A stretch of 64,000 nucleotides of DNA. Origin: Neolentinus lepideus HHB14362 ss-1. Taxonomy: Eukaryota; Basidiomycota; Agaricomycetes; Gloeophyllales; Gloeophyllaceae. Positions within the stretch are counted from its first letter, which is position 1. Each line of letters opens with the position of its first letter. Both the position numbers and the translations under genes were made by a program. The DNA lies in the NCBI GenBank assembly GCA_001632425.1, contig KV425559.1:482684-546683 (forward strand). The letters are read 5' to 3'. Under the pieces are notes generated by a model. That model worked only from the letters and a program-made list of their open reading frames with translations. It did no database searches and had not been told where the DNA came from. Shown here in pieces: positions 38,786-50,072 of this stretch.

Positions 38786-40549
38786 TTACTCAGTCTCCGT
38801 CGTGGTCTCCATCACGGTCTCCATCTCAATCTTGACCGACATCGTTCCCTGGCGGGAACTTGAAATCTTCCCACCTGGCTTGTAGAACTCGATGGTCGTC
38901 AGGCTAGCAGCCGTATGGGTTCTGCAAGGGCGTTGGTTCCATTAGAACATATCGCGAAGAGATCGCTTCACGTACGGTAATATGGATGGAGTCAAGAATT
39001 CAGATAGCTCCCTGTACATCCGGGTGGAACAAGTGACCCTGATTCAAATGGCACGCTCACGTAAGTCCTACCTACAAGATAGAACGCAAGAGCTGAGACT
39101 TACATAACAATTGCTGGAGCGCATACGTATTGCATTAGGGATTCATCACAGTCATAGAGGATAGTACTCACAAGCGAATGGTTGGAACATCTAAGAGGTA
39201 CAAGATAAAATGCTACCGTCGAGATTATCAATAAGGGTGAGACTTACGTAGTTCATGATATCTATACACAAGATTGGGATCAATTGGCAAAACTCATATC
39301 GATAATGAGAAAACACACCGTTAAAATTCAAAAGGACGAATACCTGTGTTATCGCAGTAGTGTATAAGCAAGTGGTTGATCCGATCGAATAATATGAACA
39401 ATTACAGAAGGAATCAAATAAGCCGCAGCTGCAACAGTCATGCACACAAGACCCTGCCACATCCATCAGCTTCAGGCACAATACATAGAAGGAACTCTTA
39501 CTCACCTCACGGTACAACAACCGCCACAGCCGACTGACGCCCTCCTTCTGCATGAGGGCGGAGAAAGTGACGCCCATGAACACGAAATCCGCACAGAAGC
39601 TGACGAGGATGTTCAGCGCGAAGCTGTGTGTACCCTTGATTGAGCACGAGGACGACTGCGGGTCCCAGGCAGCATCGGCCTGCCAACACGTATCACGCAG
39701 TCGAAGTCAGTGATGTTTCCATAGCACCGCCGTGCGCCTTGTAACTTACTACATCCACAGCTGCAAAAAGGTGCCCGTGAGAGCATGAAGCGAAAGAAGT
39801 TTGATGTCCGTACCGTGCAGAAGCGTTGCCCAGTTGGCGAGCAGGATGGCAATGAGGGGTATGAGATATTTTTTCTTCGCCGCGTTTATTGCAACGCTGT
39901 ATATAGCAGAACAGTTAATATTCAAGCTCGCTCAGAGAGACGACGTATATACGACGCACGCTCGGATCATCAAGAGCAGAGATGCTAAACCAACTGCAAT
40001 GTTTCCCAAGGCCTAGAGTCTGTTAATACGCGGCCGACTAAGGCACGAGAATACCATGTCCTTACAATGACAACTTTGAAAGCAACCTATTGTTTTGTGA
40101 ATAAACCAAGTTGAGTGCAGAGGCGCGAGGGACACACCATGCAGTTCACCTCCGTCTTGACATTCAGGATTGCAAGAAAGACGCCGAGATCAACGAGCAT
40201 CAGCCACCGAGAGAAAATATAAACCTGTGTAGCTTGTTCAGGGCGGGATGCATCTGTAGTCAAACCTCGAGCCTGACCAGGGTCGTCCATCTCAATGCCC
40301 GTTTACGGGTGTAAACATCCCATTCAAAGGGAAACCGGAGGAGAACTTCGGCGCTATGCTCATACGCTTTTTGAGCAAGACACTAAAATGGGAAGGGTGA
40401 ATCACGGACACTTACAGGTACAATCCTCCTAGGATATGTACGAAGTGCACAAAAGTCACTGCAAGAAGGTGTCAGCTGCGGCAGAACGAGATGGTGCCCG
40501 TTCTACCAGTCTGATTGGCAATCACATCGGGATCCTTCCAGTTGACCAT
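38786..40549 (-). CDS. Basidiomycete 7TM-like membrane protein C (MVNW-type)
   Basis: Belongs to a distinct, common agaricomycete family of multi-pass proteins whose members start with MVNW. Here the start is MVNWKDPDVIANQT at 40549. After introns come VTFVHFVHILGGLYL, FPFEWDVYTRKRALRW (a typical loop-plus-WDV motif), FSRWLMLVDLGVFLAILNV, ALGNIAVGLASLLLMIR and KKYLIPLIAILLANWATLLHG. Further on are AAWDPQSSSCSI, LNILVSFCADFVFMGVTF, LWRLLYRE and GLVCMTVAAAAYLIPSVIVHII. The soluble tail ends METTTETE, stop at 38786. At least seven introns are needed. It is slightly degenerate relative to the usual pattern (AYEHSAE in place of WEY-type residues). Function is unknown. Confidence 0.65.
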
Positions 40550-41726
40550 AACATCCGACGTAACCAGGCGGGAGGAGCCGAACAAGGGAGGCGAGAGAGA
40601 ACGTGAGGGAAGAGAGAATCTTGTGTCGCCCGGCGAGCTACTTATGACTTCTTTGACAGTATCAACCCTGAGGCCTGAAGTTGCGAAGCATCCATTCGGA
40701 AGTTGACGGGCCCGTGTTGACGCCGCAGAGTGCCATAATAATTAATTATAGAGCACGGAGAAGCTCCTGTAGTAGTACATAGCATGGCCGCCATTCATTT
40801 CCCCGGGAGCGATGAGAAGGCCGAGAATCTCGGGAACGATCCAAGCGCCCGCATTAGATGACGAGCAGAGCCAACAAGGCACACAGTTGAGAACGGTGAA
40901 TACTATGCGCGTGAAGAATATAGTACACGACAAGCCTGGTAGTGAAATAACGATGGCGAAGCATTCGCAGCAGACGAACTACCATTCGGCCAACGCGCTT
41001 CCATTCGTGTGGTCATCGGCGAGATAAGATGTCCATTCAGTATTGTCTCGGTCGCCTCGGCCACCAGCGCATCTTAAGTATTAGTGCTGCCGCAAAGCCG
41101 AGCCAGAGTGCCTCAATGCGACTTGTCGCGTAGTACTGCAGCGCGAAAAGTACTGCAGCTGGGGGGAACTACCGCCACGTGGACAGGGCTCACGCCACCG
41201 TTGCCACCGTTGCTGACGTGGTGGTCATTACAAAAGCAGTACGCGAGAATATCTCGAAGTCCAGCCTATAAGATGTTCCCTCTCATGGCATAATTTACCG
41301 AAGGGCTGCGACAATGGGCCACTGCTGATGATCGCAGCGTGGCGCTGCAGTTGGGCAGCGTGACACTCTGGATACCCAGTGCCAGCGGGACTGCAGAGTT
41401 ACCCTGGCTCTGCGGCAACACTACATCTTATGGTGCCAAGTAGAGTCGGGTTGCCTGAGGTCCTGGTTTATTAAATGAAGTCGATATAGCGAAGATTACT
41501 CACCTGGACCAGCACTGAGATTTGCCCACATTTCCAGCTGCTGAGAATGGACTCTGAGCCAGCTCACACCTAATCATTGTTCAAGTCATCAACACTCGGC
41601 CTGGCAACGGTGTTCTTTTGGCCACAAAAGCGTGATATATAAACGCGTGACGTAAAGTCAGGTGATACAGTTAAGCGTGACTTGATACTCGCGACGACGC
41701 GCGTGCCCTGTTGCCCCACCTTCATC
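40550..41726. other. Intergenic region between divergent genes
   Basis: About 1.2 kb upstream of both the MVNW-type gene and the SLD3-like gene. Short hydrophobic minus-strand frames near 40740-40990 could be a remnant membrane-protein exon, but splice logic does not connect them. Confidence 0.4.
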
Positions 41727-43307
41727 ATGTCCATACTTTCCTATGAAGCCAATCTCGATTTGGTATACCCATTGAAATGGACAACGCACAAATCGTCCTC
41801 CAAGGATCTACCTTTCTATCGCGATCGTGCCAGGGAAACTCCAGACGAATACGTTGTCAGAACATACTTGCAATTCTTGTGGCTTCCTGAGGTGTGTGTA
41901 ACTTACACATTGTAATATGTTGAATACGCTACTTATAATAATGCGAGAATAGTCCGTTATGCCATTACAACTGCTTGTACCCAGTCTCTTACGTGTCTCG
42001 TCCGAATCCGCGTCTGCATCCGAAGGTCTACATCCGCTTCGTGCACTTCTGGATCCCTTATTGCTCACATCTCGGTCGTGTGCCAATAAGTATCATGTGG
42101 AAGTTCCCCAGATATTAGCGGATGAGGGTGGGTCCGGCGACATTGAGGAAGGCACTATGTGGTTCGCTGTGGGCTACGAGAAAGGAGACGAGGAAGAGGG
42201 GTCAATCACTATGACTTCTCAGGACGCTCAGGATAACGGAGAAGAAAAGTGGAAGAAGAAGTGGTTGGAGAGAATGGAAAGACGTGAGTAAGTTCGATTC
42301 TCTCTTAATCTTCTATATTAAAATGCTGAAGAGCACTAACATGTCCCCCCTTTGAAGAGTACAGATACAGATCTTGCTGTACTTTCTACTGTTGTCTCTC
42401 CCCGGACCTTTCGAAGTGTCACCGACGTCTCCCAAGAAACGGAAACGTTCGGGTGCTGTCCATGACTCGCCCTCGAAAGGCGGAGCCTTGCAGGGCTCTG
42501 CAGTACTCGAATCTCGTGTAGAATCATTCATGGACAAGTTATCCACATGGCAGCTCCTTTCTTCTCTCGATCAAGACGACAAGGGAAAGAGCAGAGAGAA
42601 GGATCCAGAAGTCTTGGACTGGATGCAATTGTTTTGTCGAGACATCGTCGAGCCTCAGTATGCTTATTCGTATCTCAGCTTCTTCTGCATATCATAACCG
42701 TCCGCTCATCAGATTTAAAGCAACGCTGCCGCAGCTCATCGATCTTCTCCACTTCAAACTCTTCCCGCGTTCTCCGTTTTCCTCGTCCTCCCGCTCAACA
42801 TCGCCCATCTCCCGCTCTCCCTCTCCGTTCTCTTCCTCGATCAAACGAAGTCATGCAGGGAGTAAAGGGTCTCAACTTCTGCGATCCCGCTCACTCTCTA
42901 TGTCTCTCGCGGAGGACAAGACAGACGTGGTCCCAGGGCGGAAGAAGCTCAGCCGAGAAGTCAGCATGAGTCGTGTCTTCAGGCCGAAGGTCAAGCCCAT
43001 CACGAACGAAGTCAAGAGCAGGACGAAGGCCAGACTGAACAGAGAAGAAATCGCGAGGGCCGCGAAGGACAGTGGGCTAGGCGTCACCCTCGTTGCTGCC
43101 ACCCCAGTGAAGAATAGGACAAGAATCAATTACGTGGAACGACGGAGTCCTGTGTCAGCACGAGCTGGCTCACTGACTCTCAAAGGTGAAGAAGACGATG
43201 ACGAGCTCCTACTCGGAGGCGAAGTGAATGACGGTGACGGTGACTGGGACATCGCTGGAAGTGTATCAATGTTGGATACGCCGACGAAGCCCAAGAGAGT
43301 CAAATAG
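41727..43307 (+). CDS. DNA replication initiation regulator, SLD3-like
   Basis: SLD3 is a CDK substrate that loads CDC45 onto the MCM helicase at origins. The ATG at 41727 gives MSILSYEANLDLVYPLKW. Then come FYRDRARETPDEYVVRTYLQFLWLPE, an intron (about 41890-41955), MPLQLLVPSLLRVS, EVPQILADEGGSGDIEE, KKWLERMERREVQIQILLYF (across an intron near 42285-42360) and DWMQLFCRDIVEPQ. After another intron is FKATLPQLIDLLHFKLF. The C-terminal half is basic and Ser-rich, with many SP sites (TSPISRSPSPF) and LSREVSMSRVFRPK, suited to CDK phosphorylation. It ends in KPKRVK at 43307. Assignment rests on remembered similarity to basidiomycete proteins annotated as SLD3; the family is poorly conserved. Confidence 0.6.
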
Positions 43308-43581
43308 TCATCTGGTAAGATCACGCTTGAAATTTTATACCTGCGATTAATCTATAGTCCTCTTTGTCCCTTCATAAATAGGTGAGTGGTTAAGGATCGT
43401 GTTTCATAGTCAGTGTCGGACTATTACATATGCTGATACGCTATCCGGACCGGAATAGGAGTCCGTAGATCGCCATGGATTTCTCGCTGCTGTACGTTCA
43501 AGCCTAGCATTATGAGCTGGTCTGTATATCTACGAATATAATCGGTGAAAGTGAATTACCCTTCTTGCAATCTCGGTCAAA

Positions 43582-44928
43582 TCACGGCGACTCGTAAATG
43601 ATGAGGTAGGCCGGAATCGCGGCGCAATCCTTGTATACCACCAGTTCATCGTAATTCAAGGTCCCCCACGAAAGCAGTCGATCTGTGATTGGGGCAGACT
43701 GGTCAGTCTAAACTGCGAGGGTTAGTGGTATTCCACTGACTTCGCTTCGGGTCCGGTTCTCCAATTACCTACGAGCCATCCGTCAATGGCACGTGCCTAT
43801 GATGTTAGAGAACGGCACGTACACTGTCATATCCTGGAGAAGGACCCTTACGCATATGTTCGCTCTTTGTTAACTTATCGCCTTTGCCAGCTATGACCTA
43901 GTTGTCCGCTAGTCAACCTGGATGTGGGAATTGAAAGGAACAGTGCACTTACTTTAGTAAGGAGCATGGCTTTGCATCCAGTACGAACAGACGGTAAGTT
44001 TTTCGAATAATCATTAGCCCTAGCATATAAACTGTGTCAGAAACCTGATAGCTGTCCAAGCAGCAGAATTACTTTGAAGATGTAGCAGACGTATAAATCC
44101 CGCGGCCGAATCTGCGCAGGGGGTCAAGACTGAGTACAGCAATGGTTTCACGTCCAGTACCTCCCAGGTTTTCTGTGCCACGGGTTGCTCAATCCAGCTA
44201 CCGACACCTTGAAGGATGTCTTGATGATCCCGCACAGGCTACACTCTTTGAAGGAGCAAAGAGCGGTAGATCCGCCGTCGCCTAGGCTGCAAGCCCTCTT
44301 CGTCCCGTGGAAGCGTCGTCGTTGATTTCCGGGCTCGAGACCCTTTGATACGAATCGGCCTCTGGACTCCACTTCATTGCTGGAGACGACCTGAGGTGAG
44401 AGTAGACTCTCGATAGGTTCTGTTGAAGTGACTGACCGGTAATTCTTATATGCTGCCACTGCACGTGGTTGCAGAACCTGATAGATATATTGGACGTTTG
44501 GATAATTTGTGGTATGACTCCATTTCTCTTGAAACTGACGCAAGACTAGGTTGATTTAGTCCGAGCGCATTGCTAGATTAGCTGCGCTCACCGTCCTGAT
44601 ACTTTGCATCCGTTTGCTCTATTAGAACAATTCCTGGTATGGCGCTAAGAAGTGATATTACAGTGAACACTCCTTTCTTCCAGCTAGACCCCTCACTTCT
44701 GATGGTCTGTAGAGCAAAATGCAAGCCCAGACAACGCAGGCACGTCACATTCCGGATATTCGCAAAGCTTGACCTGGTTCAGATCAGTGCTGCACAAAAT
44801 TTAAAATGAGCGGTCATGCCGGGGATCCAATCGGCGACGTAAACCTAACGGACTCGCGATGCCACTTGGTGCAATATGACCCTCCAGGGCGGGGGCTTGG
44901 GGCAGCCAGGAAATGCACACTGATTCAT
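43582..44928 (-). CDS. PARP-like ADP-ribosyltransferase with N-terminal Cys/His modules, copy 1
   Basis: Predicted NAD+-consuming ADP-ribosyltransferase. The start MNQCAFPGCPKPPPW (44928) provides a C-x4-C piece. After an intron comes a Cys/His module, CEYPECDVPALSGLAFCSTDHQ at about 44685-44755, with C-x4-C ... C-x3-H spacing. A linker (IEQTDAKYQD) and LRQFQEKWSHTTNYPNVQYIYQ lead into the catalytic fold. There RFHGTKRACSLGDGG supplies the triad His, RFGRGIYTSATSSK the Tyr, and NYDELVVY the Glu before PAYLIIYES and the stop at 43582. ECSLCGIIKTSF between the first two motifs is typical of fungal members. At least five short introns are needed. The nearest neighbours are two NADAR genes. A related gene lies at 50562-52219. 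Target molecules are unknown. Confidence 0.7.
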
Positions 44929-45352
44929 GAGGGTGCTGAGGTAATTTGGAAAGTAGTGCAACCGAATGCGAAGTGAGGCCATCCAATGCTTTATATTCCT
45001 TCCGGTATCGTATCTGACTCCAACTGGTTTGCTGGGGAATCGATGATCCCACCGTCGCAATTCCAACACGATAATTGTGGCTTGCGTGCACACACTGATG
45101 ATGCGAAACGGAAGTTCCCGGATGTCGCGATATGAAAGTGGGCGGAAATACCTGATAACCCGAACACCGTGGTGCTGTTCGCCGACCGCCGAACGTTCGG
45201 CAAACGCTGCGCGGGTTTCCCTGTATGCTGCCGGGAAATCCGACTGCAATACGCCTGAGTTTCTCTGCAGCCTGCCTGCATTTTGAGTATACAGTGTTGC
45301 CGCCTGGGTTCCTCGGTCGAGGTGCCAGGCTTCACTGTGGCCTTGTCTTGCT

Positions 45353-45399
45353 CCCTAAGCATCTTGCCACACCAGGCTGGTGTGGCAAGATGCTTAGGG
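45353..45399. repeat. Perfect 47-bp palindrome (23-bp arms, 1-nt centre)
   Basis: The arm CCCTAAGCATCTTGCCACAC... (45353-45375) is repeated exactly as reverse complement at 45377-45399 around a single G at 45376. No mismatch in either arm. Confidence 0.95.
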
Positions 45400-45779
45400 A
45401 TGTCACCAGCAGGGATTCTGGTTGGAAAGGCTGTCCGCCCGGGCCATGGTGTAATGTAATAGACACGGGGAGTGCTATGAGTAGCTTAAGCTTGGCTGGC
45501 CGCTTCGGTAGCCATTCGTGCATATCTAGTGGTACAAGTTCGATGTCTAGCAGCACTTTAATTGTCTAGTCAGTATGGACTGTACTATGGGTTTGTAGCA
45601 TTCTAATTCTAATAGACATGATGATTATATCTTTCGGCTGTGTTGAAAAGCCGTAACCTGAATACACTTGCTCTAGATGCGCTATGACTCGAAAATGGTC
45701 GCTTTCTTTCTCTTTTCCTGATTGCTAGTGACTAGTGAGTTCCCACCGAGCAGAACCTTCACACAAATTTACATATATA

Positions 45780-46030
45780 CATGCATGAATATTTCGGCAG
45801 GCTACCGGAATTCATCGGTCCCTAGTCAGTGGAGTCTACCGGAATACTGATCACGTCTGCCTTGACTTATGTGTACCTTACCATAGTATATCGGTAGCTA
45901 CCGTAGAATCTCGGTGGGCTACCTTATCTTCAAGGTAGCCTATGAAAATATCCGGCCACCCGTAAATCTCGGTAGGCCACCGGGATTTCCAGGCATTCGG
46001 CGTTCGGCGACCGTTCGGCGAACGGAACGA
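45780..46030. repeat. Cluster of short palindromic GGTAG/CTACC and CGTTCGG motifs
   Basis: Repeated units such as CGGTAGCTACCG (45890s), GGTGGGCTACC, AAGGTAGCC and CGGTAGGCCACCGG recur in about 200 bp and can form small hairpins. CCGTTCGGCGAACGG near 46010 is a 15-bp palindrome. It looks like a decayed transposon end or satellite seed. Confidence 0.5.
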
Positions 46031-46632
46031 CTGGTAACACGTAGTTCCAGTGTTCTCCTGAAATACTGGTGTACGAACCCGAGGCCGTGATCTCATGAGC
46101 TGAGTTCAATAAAGCGGTAATGAAAACGGCTCTTACTCACCTGGACACATGCAAAATTAGTGTCCCGAGCAGCATGTCTGCCATACTGAATGGAGCGCGG
46201 TCTGACTGCTCCGCGATATTGTATCTTGTCCCGAGGTTCAAAGCACTCCGTGCAAGTGACACCATTATGAATAGCAGATATATTCATCCCATGATGAACG
46301 TCTGAACCCTATCTGGCCAGGCATCTCAAATAATTGCCTCCGAGCTGCGGTGCGTAAACCTTACACGAGTCGTGGTTCCTCCCAGTAAGGATAGCCGCGG
46401 CCTTGAACCTCATCCTACGTCGTCTTTGTAACGTATTTGTGGTGATTTCCGTTGAAAATCCCGCCTTTCCGTCTCAGGCGGAGTCTCATCGAGCCGTTCT
46501 CACTTCGCAAAGTCAGGTCTGTTCACATCCGACCCCTTGCATTCTACCTCGTTCCTTATACAATGATACCTTGCTTACAAAAACCTCTGCTCGCACCAGA
46601 GTTCTAGTTAGGTTTCATTACCGACCGTGATC

Positions 46633-47507
46633 ATGGCATCCAGTGCTGGCCCATCCCTGGATCACTTCCAGTCTCATGCGATCAATGATTCGGATCAGAC
46701 TGCCCTTGATCAAAGGTGGGAACATGCTGGTCAACGAATGTGTAATTCCTGAACTGAAACAGACGATATTGTGCTTTGAAGATGTACAGCAGGCCATTTA
46801 GACTCACGTAATCGTATCTCGATCATTGTGAATGTTTCATCCCCAGACAATAATGGCGACGAACAGCACGCGCAAGACCCGAGGCACGACTGCTCTCGTT
46901 CGCGCCCCACAATCGGATTTTACTCGCGGAAACAGCCGTACTTTGAGTTCAGCAACTTCTCGGATCATCCAGTTCGCTACAACGGGAAAGACTATGCAAC
47001 GAGCGAGCATCTTTTTCAGTCGCTAAAGGTATTTCTGCAGGTGACGTGCTTGCCGATATCCAGGCTGACTGACTTTTGAGTTCCTAGATTACGCGGATTC
47101 GGAGCATATTAGATTGCAACCCAGTCCAGGAGCTGCAATGAGAGAGGCACATAAATTATCTCATAAAGTCCGCAGAGGATGGTTCCAAGAAAATATCAAT
47201 CTCAGAACGGTGACTACTCACATGATTTTTTCCGATTTTCGAAATTCATCTATTGATACCAGATGGAGGAAGTGCTGATGCTCAAGTTCACCCAACATCA
47301 AGACCTGAAGGACATACTGCTTTCTACAGGAGCTGCAATATTAGTGGAGGTATGACTCTACTCGTATCTCCTAAAGCAAGGAGGGCCTGAATTCTAACGT
47401 AGGATTCTCCCACGGATTCATTCTGGGGTATTGGTGCTAATGGGCGAGGTCGTAACGAGCTTGGCAAAGCCCTCGAGAGACTTCGGGTCGTCTTGAAGCA
47501 TGATTAG
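46633..47507 (+). CDS. NADAR/YbiA-like protein, copy 1
   Basis: NADAR domains occur in NAD/ADP-ribose metabolism. Bacterial members remove ADP-ribose from guanine, and E. coli YbiA is reported as an N-glycosidase of riboflavin intermediates. The domain here starts IGFYSRKQPYFEFSNFSDHP, then VRYNGKDYATSEHLFQSLK. After an intron come AAMREAHKLSHKVRRGW, MEEVLMLKFTQHQDLKDILL and STGAAILVE, then across an intron DSPTDSFWGIGANGRGRNELGKALERLR. The stop is at 47507. The conserved YxTSEHxFQ and DxFWGxG residues expected for the active site are present. The proposed first exon (MASSAGPSLDHFQ at 46633) joins only with a weak donor, so the 5' end is uncertain. It converges on the second NADAR gene. Confidence 0.75.
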
Positions 47508-47943
47508 GCTGTGAAGACTTTATTTGTTTGTGTTCTTATCGAGCGTAGGGCTTCGTTATCTTCCTTATGTTCTTCGCTCCGTGGTAAGTGTCTGAGACCA
47601 AATGAATGGATCTGGTCCACCCACCTAAACTATCAGTGTGACGAATACTTCATCAATTCGTGCATAGTAGACTCCGCCGTATAGGTCTCAGGAGCAAAAG
47701 TAACGGCAGGCATCGGTAACTAACCGTCCGAATCCCCGAGACTGGTCTCCTAAAGTATGGACCGCGGAGTTGGAGAAGAAGATTTGCCAGCCGCAAAGAA
47801 GAGGTAGAAAAGATATCCGTGTCTCGCATGATAAGTACATACAATATGCAGCGTAAGATAGCGACAGCGCACCGAGGAGATATTAAATTATGGGACATGC
47901 TGGCAGCAGCGGGAAGATGCGAGGACAAAGCATATTCTTGAAG
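47508..47943. other. Intergenic region between convergent NADAR genes
   Basis: About 440 bp between two stops. It presumably holds both 3' ends. No gene or repeat recognised. Confidence 0.5.
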
Positions 47944-48965
47944 TTAAGAGCTCTCGTATTCTTTTAGACTCTTGCGGACCTTCTCCAAGGCCTTACCAAG
48001 CTCGTTCGACCCGATACCCCAAAATGAATCTATTGGGGAATCCTATTTAATATCTTGCAGGTAAGCTGAGATATGACGAAGAGCCCCATGACACCAACCT
48101 CTACTAGGGTCGCATCCCCCGTTTCTAATAACGTCTTCTTGAGCTGTTCGTGCTGGGTAAATTTTAGTAGCAGCACTCGCTCCATCTGATGTAATATTGT
48201 ATTAGCATGGAACAGGTCAAGTGACATGGGTCGTCACCATTTTGACGTTGAGGCGCTTGTCAATCCATCCGTCCCGCACTCGACTCCGGAGGTTCTTGGC
48301 TTCTTCCATCGCAGCCCTCGGCGTTGACTGAATCCTGATGCGTTCCGCATCCTCTTCGGTTACAAACTTGCACTAAAGTCAGACTTGGTTCATCAAACAA
48401 TGTCCTTTGACAGACTTTCAAGGCGTGGAAGAGATGTTCGCTGGTAGGATAGTCCTTTCCGTTGTAACGAATTGGATATGGCGCAAAGTTGGTCAACTCG
48501 TAGTAGGCCTGTCCCTTCTCGTAGAATTTGATCGTTGGTGCGTTCGTCTGTTTCTGTCTCTGCTGTTGCGACGGCGTCTGTGCTGCAGATGTCGATCGCG
48601 GAGTAAAAAGCCGGCCAAACCCTGATAGAAGACGTGTGAGGCTGAAGCCATCCGTGGAGCCGTCACTCGGACGAGATAGAGATGAGCTCTTCGCCCTGAG
48701 TAGGCGTGGTGAGGAACGTGGCCTGCAACCTGATCATTACGGCCAACCTTTGAGTATGTGCAGAGCAATGAGTGGCGTTGGAGAGTGCCGGACTGGCGCA
48801 GCCAGGATGCTGGCATTGTCTTGACGAAGGCTTGCTTTGGGCTTTCGACTGTGTGCCAGTGGTGCCGACGCCTTTCGTCTTGCGGGCAGCTAGGCTAAGG
48901 CGGCATGTACGTGAATAAGATCCGCTGCGTGGAGACAACAGACTCGCACCTGCTGGGATTGCCAT
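47944..48965 (-). CDS. NADAR/YbiA-like protein with N-terminal Cys/His module, copy 2
   Basis: The N-terminal exon (start MAIPAGASLLSPRSGS at 48965) carries CQHPGCASPALSNATHCSAHTQ, a Cys/His module nearly identical in spacing to that of PARP-like copy 1. A Ser/Gln-rich linker (AAQTPSQQQRQKQ) leads to the NADAR domain: IKFYEKGQAYYELTNFAPYP, IRYNGKDYPTSEHLFHALK, then after introns FVTEEDAERIRIQ, MERVLLLKFTQHEQLKKTLL and DSPIDSFWGIGSNELGKALE. The end is KSLKEYESS at 47944. The TSEHLFHALKF and FWGIG motifs are intact, so activity is plausible. Exon junctions near 48000-48080, 48190-48245, 48365-48415 and 48720-48740 are inferred. The module suggests it binds the same partner or nucleic acid as the PARP-like protein. 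Confidence 0.78.
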
Positions 48966-49326
48966 GCGATAGCTTGGTAGGAATAGACATCAGGTTGTGC
49001 AGGTAATCGATGGTGTCTTAGAAGCAGTCGGGACGTCCATCTACTCGGCTGGCAGCGTATAAGTATCGGTCTCCTCAAGGTTACCATGAGAGGTATGGAC
49101 GTATCAGTACTGTCCCCTGCGAACATGTGTCTATGTTAACGTTAACGCACAGGGAGGGCCGTGGGACATATTATAGAACTGTGCATGTAGTGGGAGCCCA
49201 ATATATACTTAAGTAAGTCTAGAGTTCTCATTTTGAAACCGGTATCATCGTGGAAGAAACTCCGGGTTTTCAATGGATTGGAGATTAAAACTGAGCTAGA
49301 ATGCATAGGGTGTCCATGATTAGCGC
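48966..49326. other. Intergenic region between NADAR copy 2 and the Mutator-like element
   Basis: About 360 bp, presumed promoter of the NADAR gene. No specific site recognised. Confidence 0.4.
49318..49326. repeat. Left target-site duplication (GATTAGCGC)
   Basis: Nine bases directly before the left TIR, identical to 50291-50299. Confidence 0.9.
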
Positions 49327-49598
49327 CAGGCTCCTAAAACCATCCGTCCTTCGCGTTCTCTTCATGTACGAGGGCACGTGGCAATATCTCAATATAGATA
49401 ATGGTTATGTAATACATGTCCGAATATGGAAGGTGACTTTTGGAAGAGAACGCTCAGTGACGGCTGGCCAAGGTGGCTGCCCGAGATCACCGAGCGTGAC
49501 GCGCTGACTCGCAAAACGTCAAACGTCTTCAAGAGTCAAATCGTTTATTCAGTATTTATTGCTGTTTGTACTGCTACCTCACATGGGTTTCGAGAGCT
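49327..49598. repeat. Left terminal inverted repeat of the Mutator-like element
   Basis: 272 bp, reverse complement of 50019-50290 with about two mismatches (near 49430 and 49583). Confidence 0.92.
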
Positions 49599-49745
49599 CA
49601 GAGTCATGAAGAAGTCACAGATTGACGTTTCAGTTATGCACTAAGTCCGAACTTCGAATACTCGAAGTACTGTCTTGTAGTATTGGACTCGCACATCCTG
49701 TATGCATTGTAACACATTGAAAACTCTAAGGTAACAAGCCAGCGA

Positions 49746-50072
49746 TTGGACAGCCTTGATTTCGAAGCTATTGCGCTCGAGATGCGCCATCGGGCACCAT
49801 TGATGCAGGATCTCCTGGATGCTGTGTTCCTCGCAAATCCAGCAGCCCTAAATTTGCGGCATGTCCAGCGAAAGTCGAAGGCCAAGATGCAGAGGAACTT
49901 CGCACGGCAGCAAAGGCATCAAGCGCCAGTTCGCGATGAAGATGTCGTCGAAGAGATAGTCATAGAGGCCCATAGTCACGATGAGGCCGATGACAGCGAC
50001 GGCGAATACTGGGAATGTAGCTCTCGAAACCCATTTGAGGTAGCAGTACAAACAGCAATAAATACTGAATAA
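49746..50072 (+). pseudogene. Gene fragment captured inside the Mutator-like element
   Basis: An open frame of about 108 codons without a leading ATG (it opens with a TTG; the first Met is inside EMRH). It reads LDFEAIALEMRHRAPLMQDLL and AALNLRHVQRKSKAKMQRNF, then an acidic tail, and runs into the right TIR. The opening resembles the start of large uncharacterised agaricomycete proteins often found near transposons (possibly DUF6589-type). That assignment is from memory and weak. Most likely a remnant of a parental gene or of captured host sequence. Confidence 0.45.

Larger units (their letters stand above)
44929..46632. other. Intergenic, repeat-bearing region upstream of PARP-like gene 1 and the NADAR gene
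   Basis: About 1.7 kb between divergent genes. It contains a 14-bp palindrome GCCGAACGTTCGGC (45188-45201), the perfect 47-bp palindrome at 45353 and a hairpin-rich repeat cluster at 45780-46030. No complete gene was seen. Extra 5' exons of the PARP-like gene could lie here. Confidence 0.45.
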
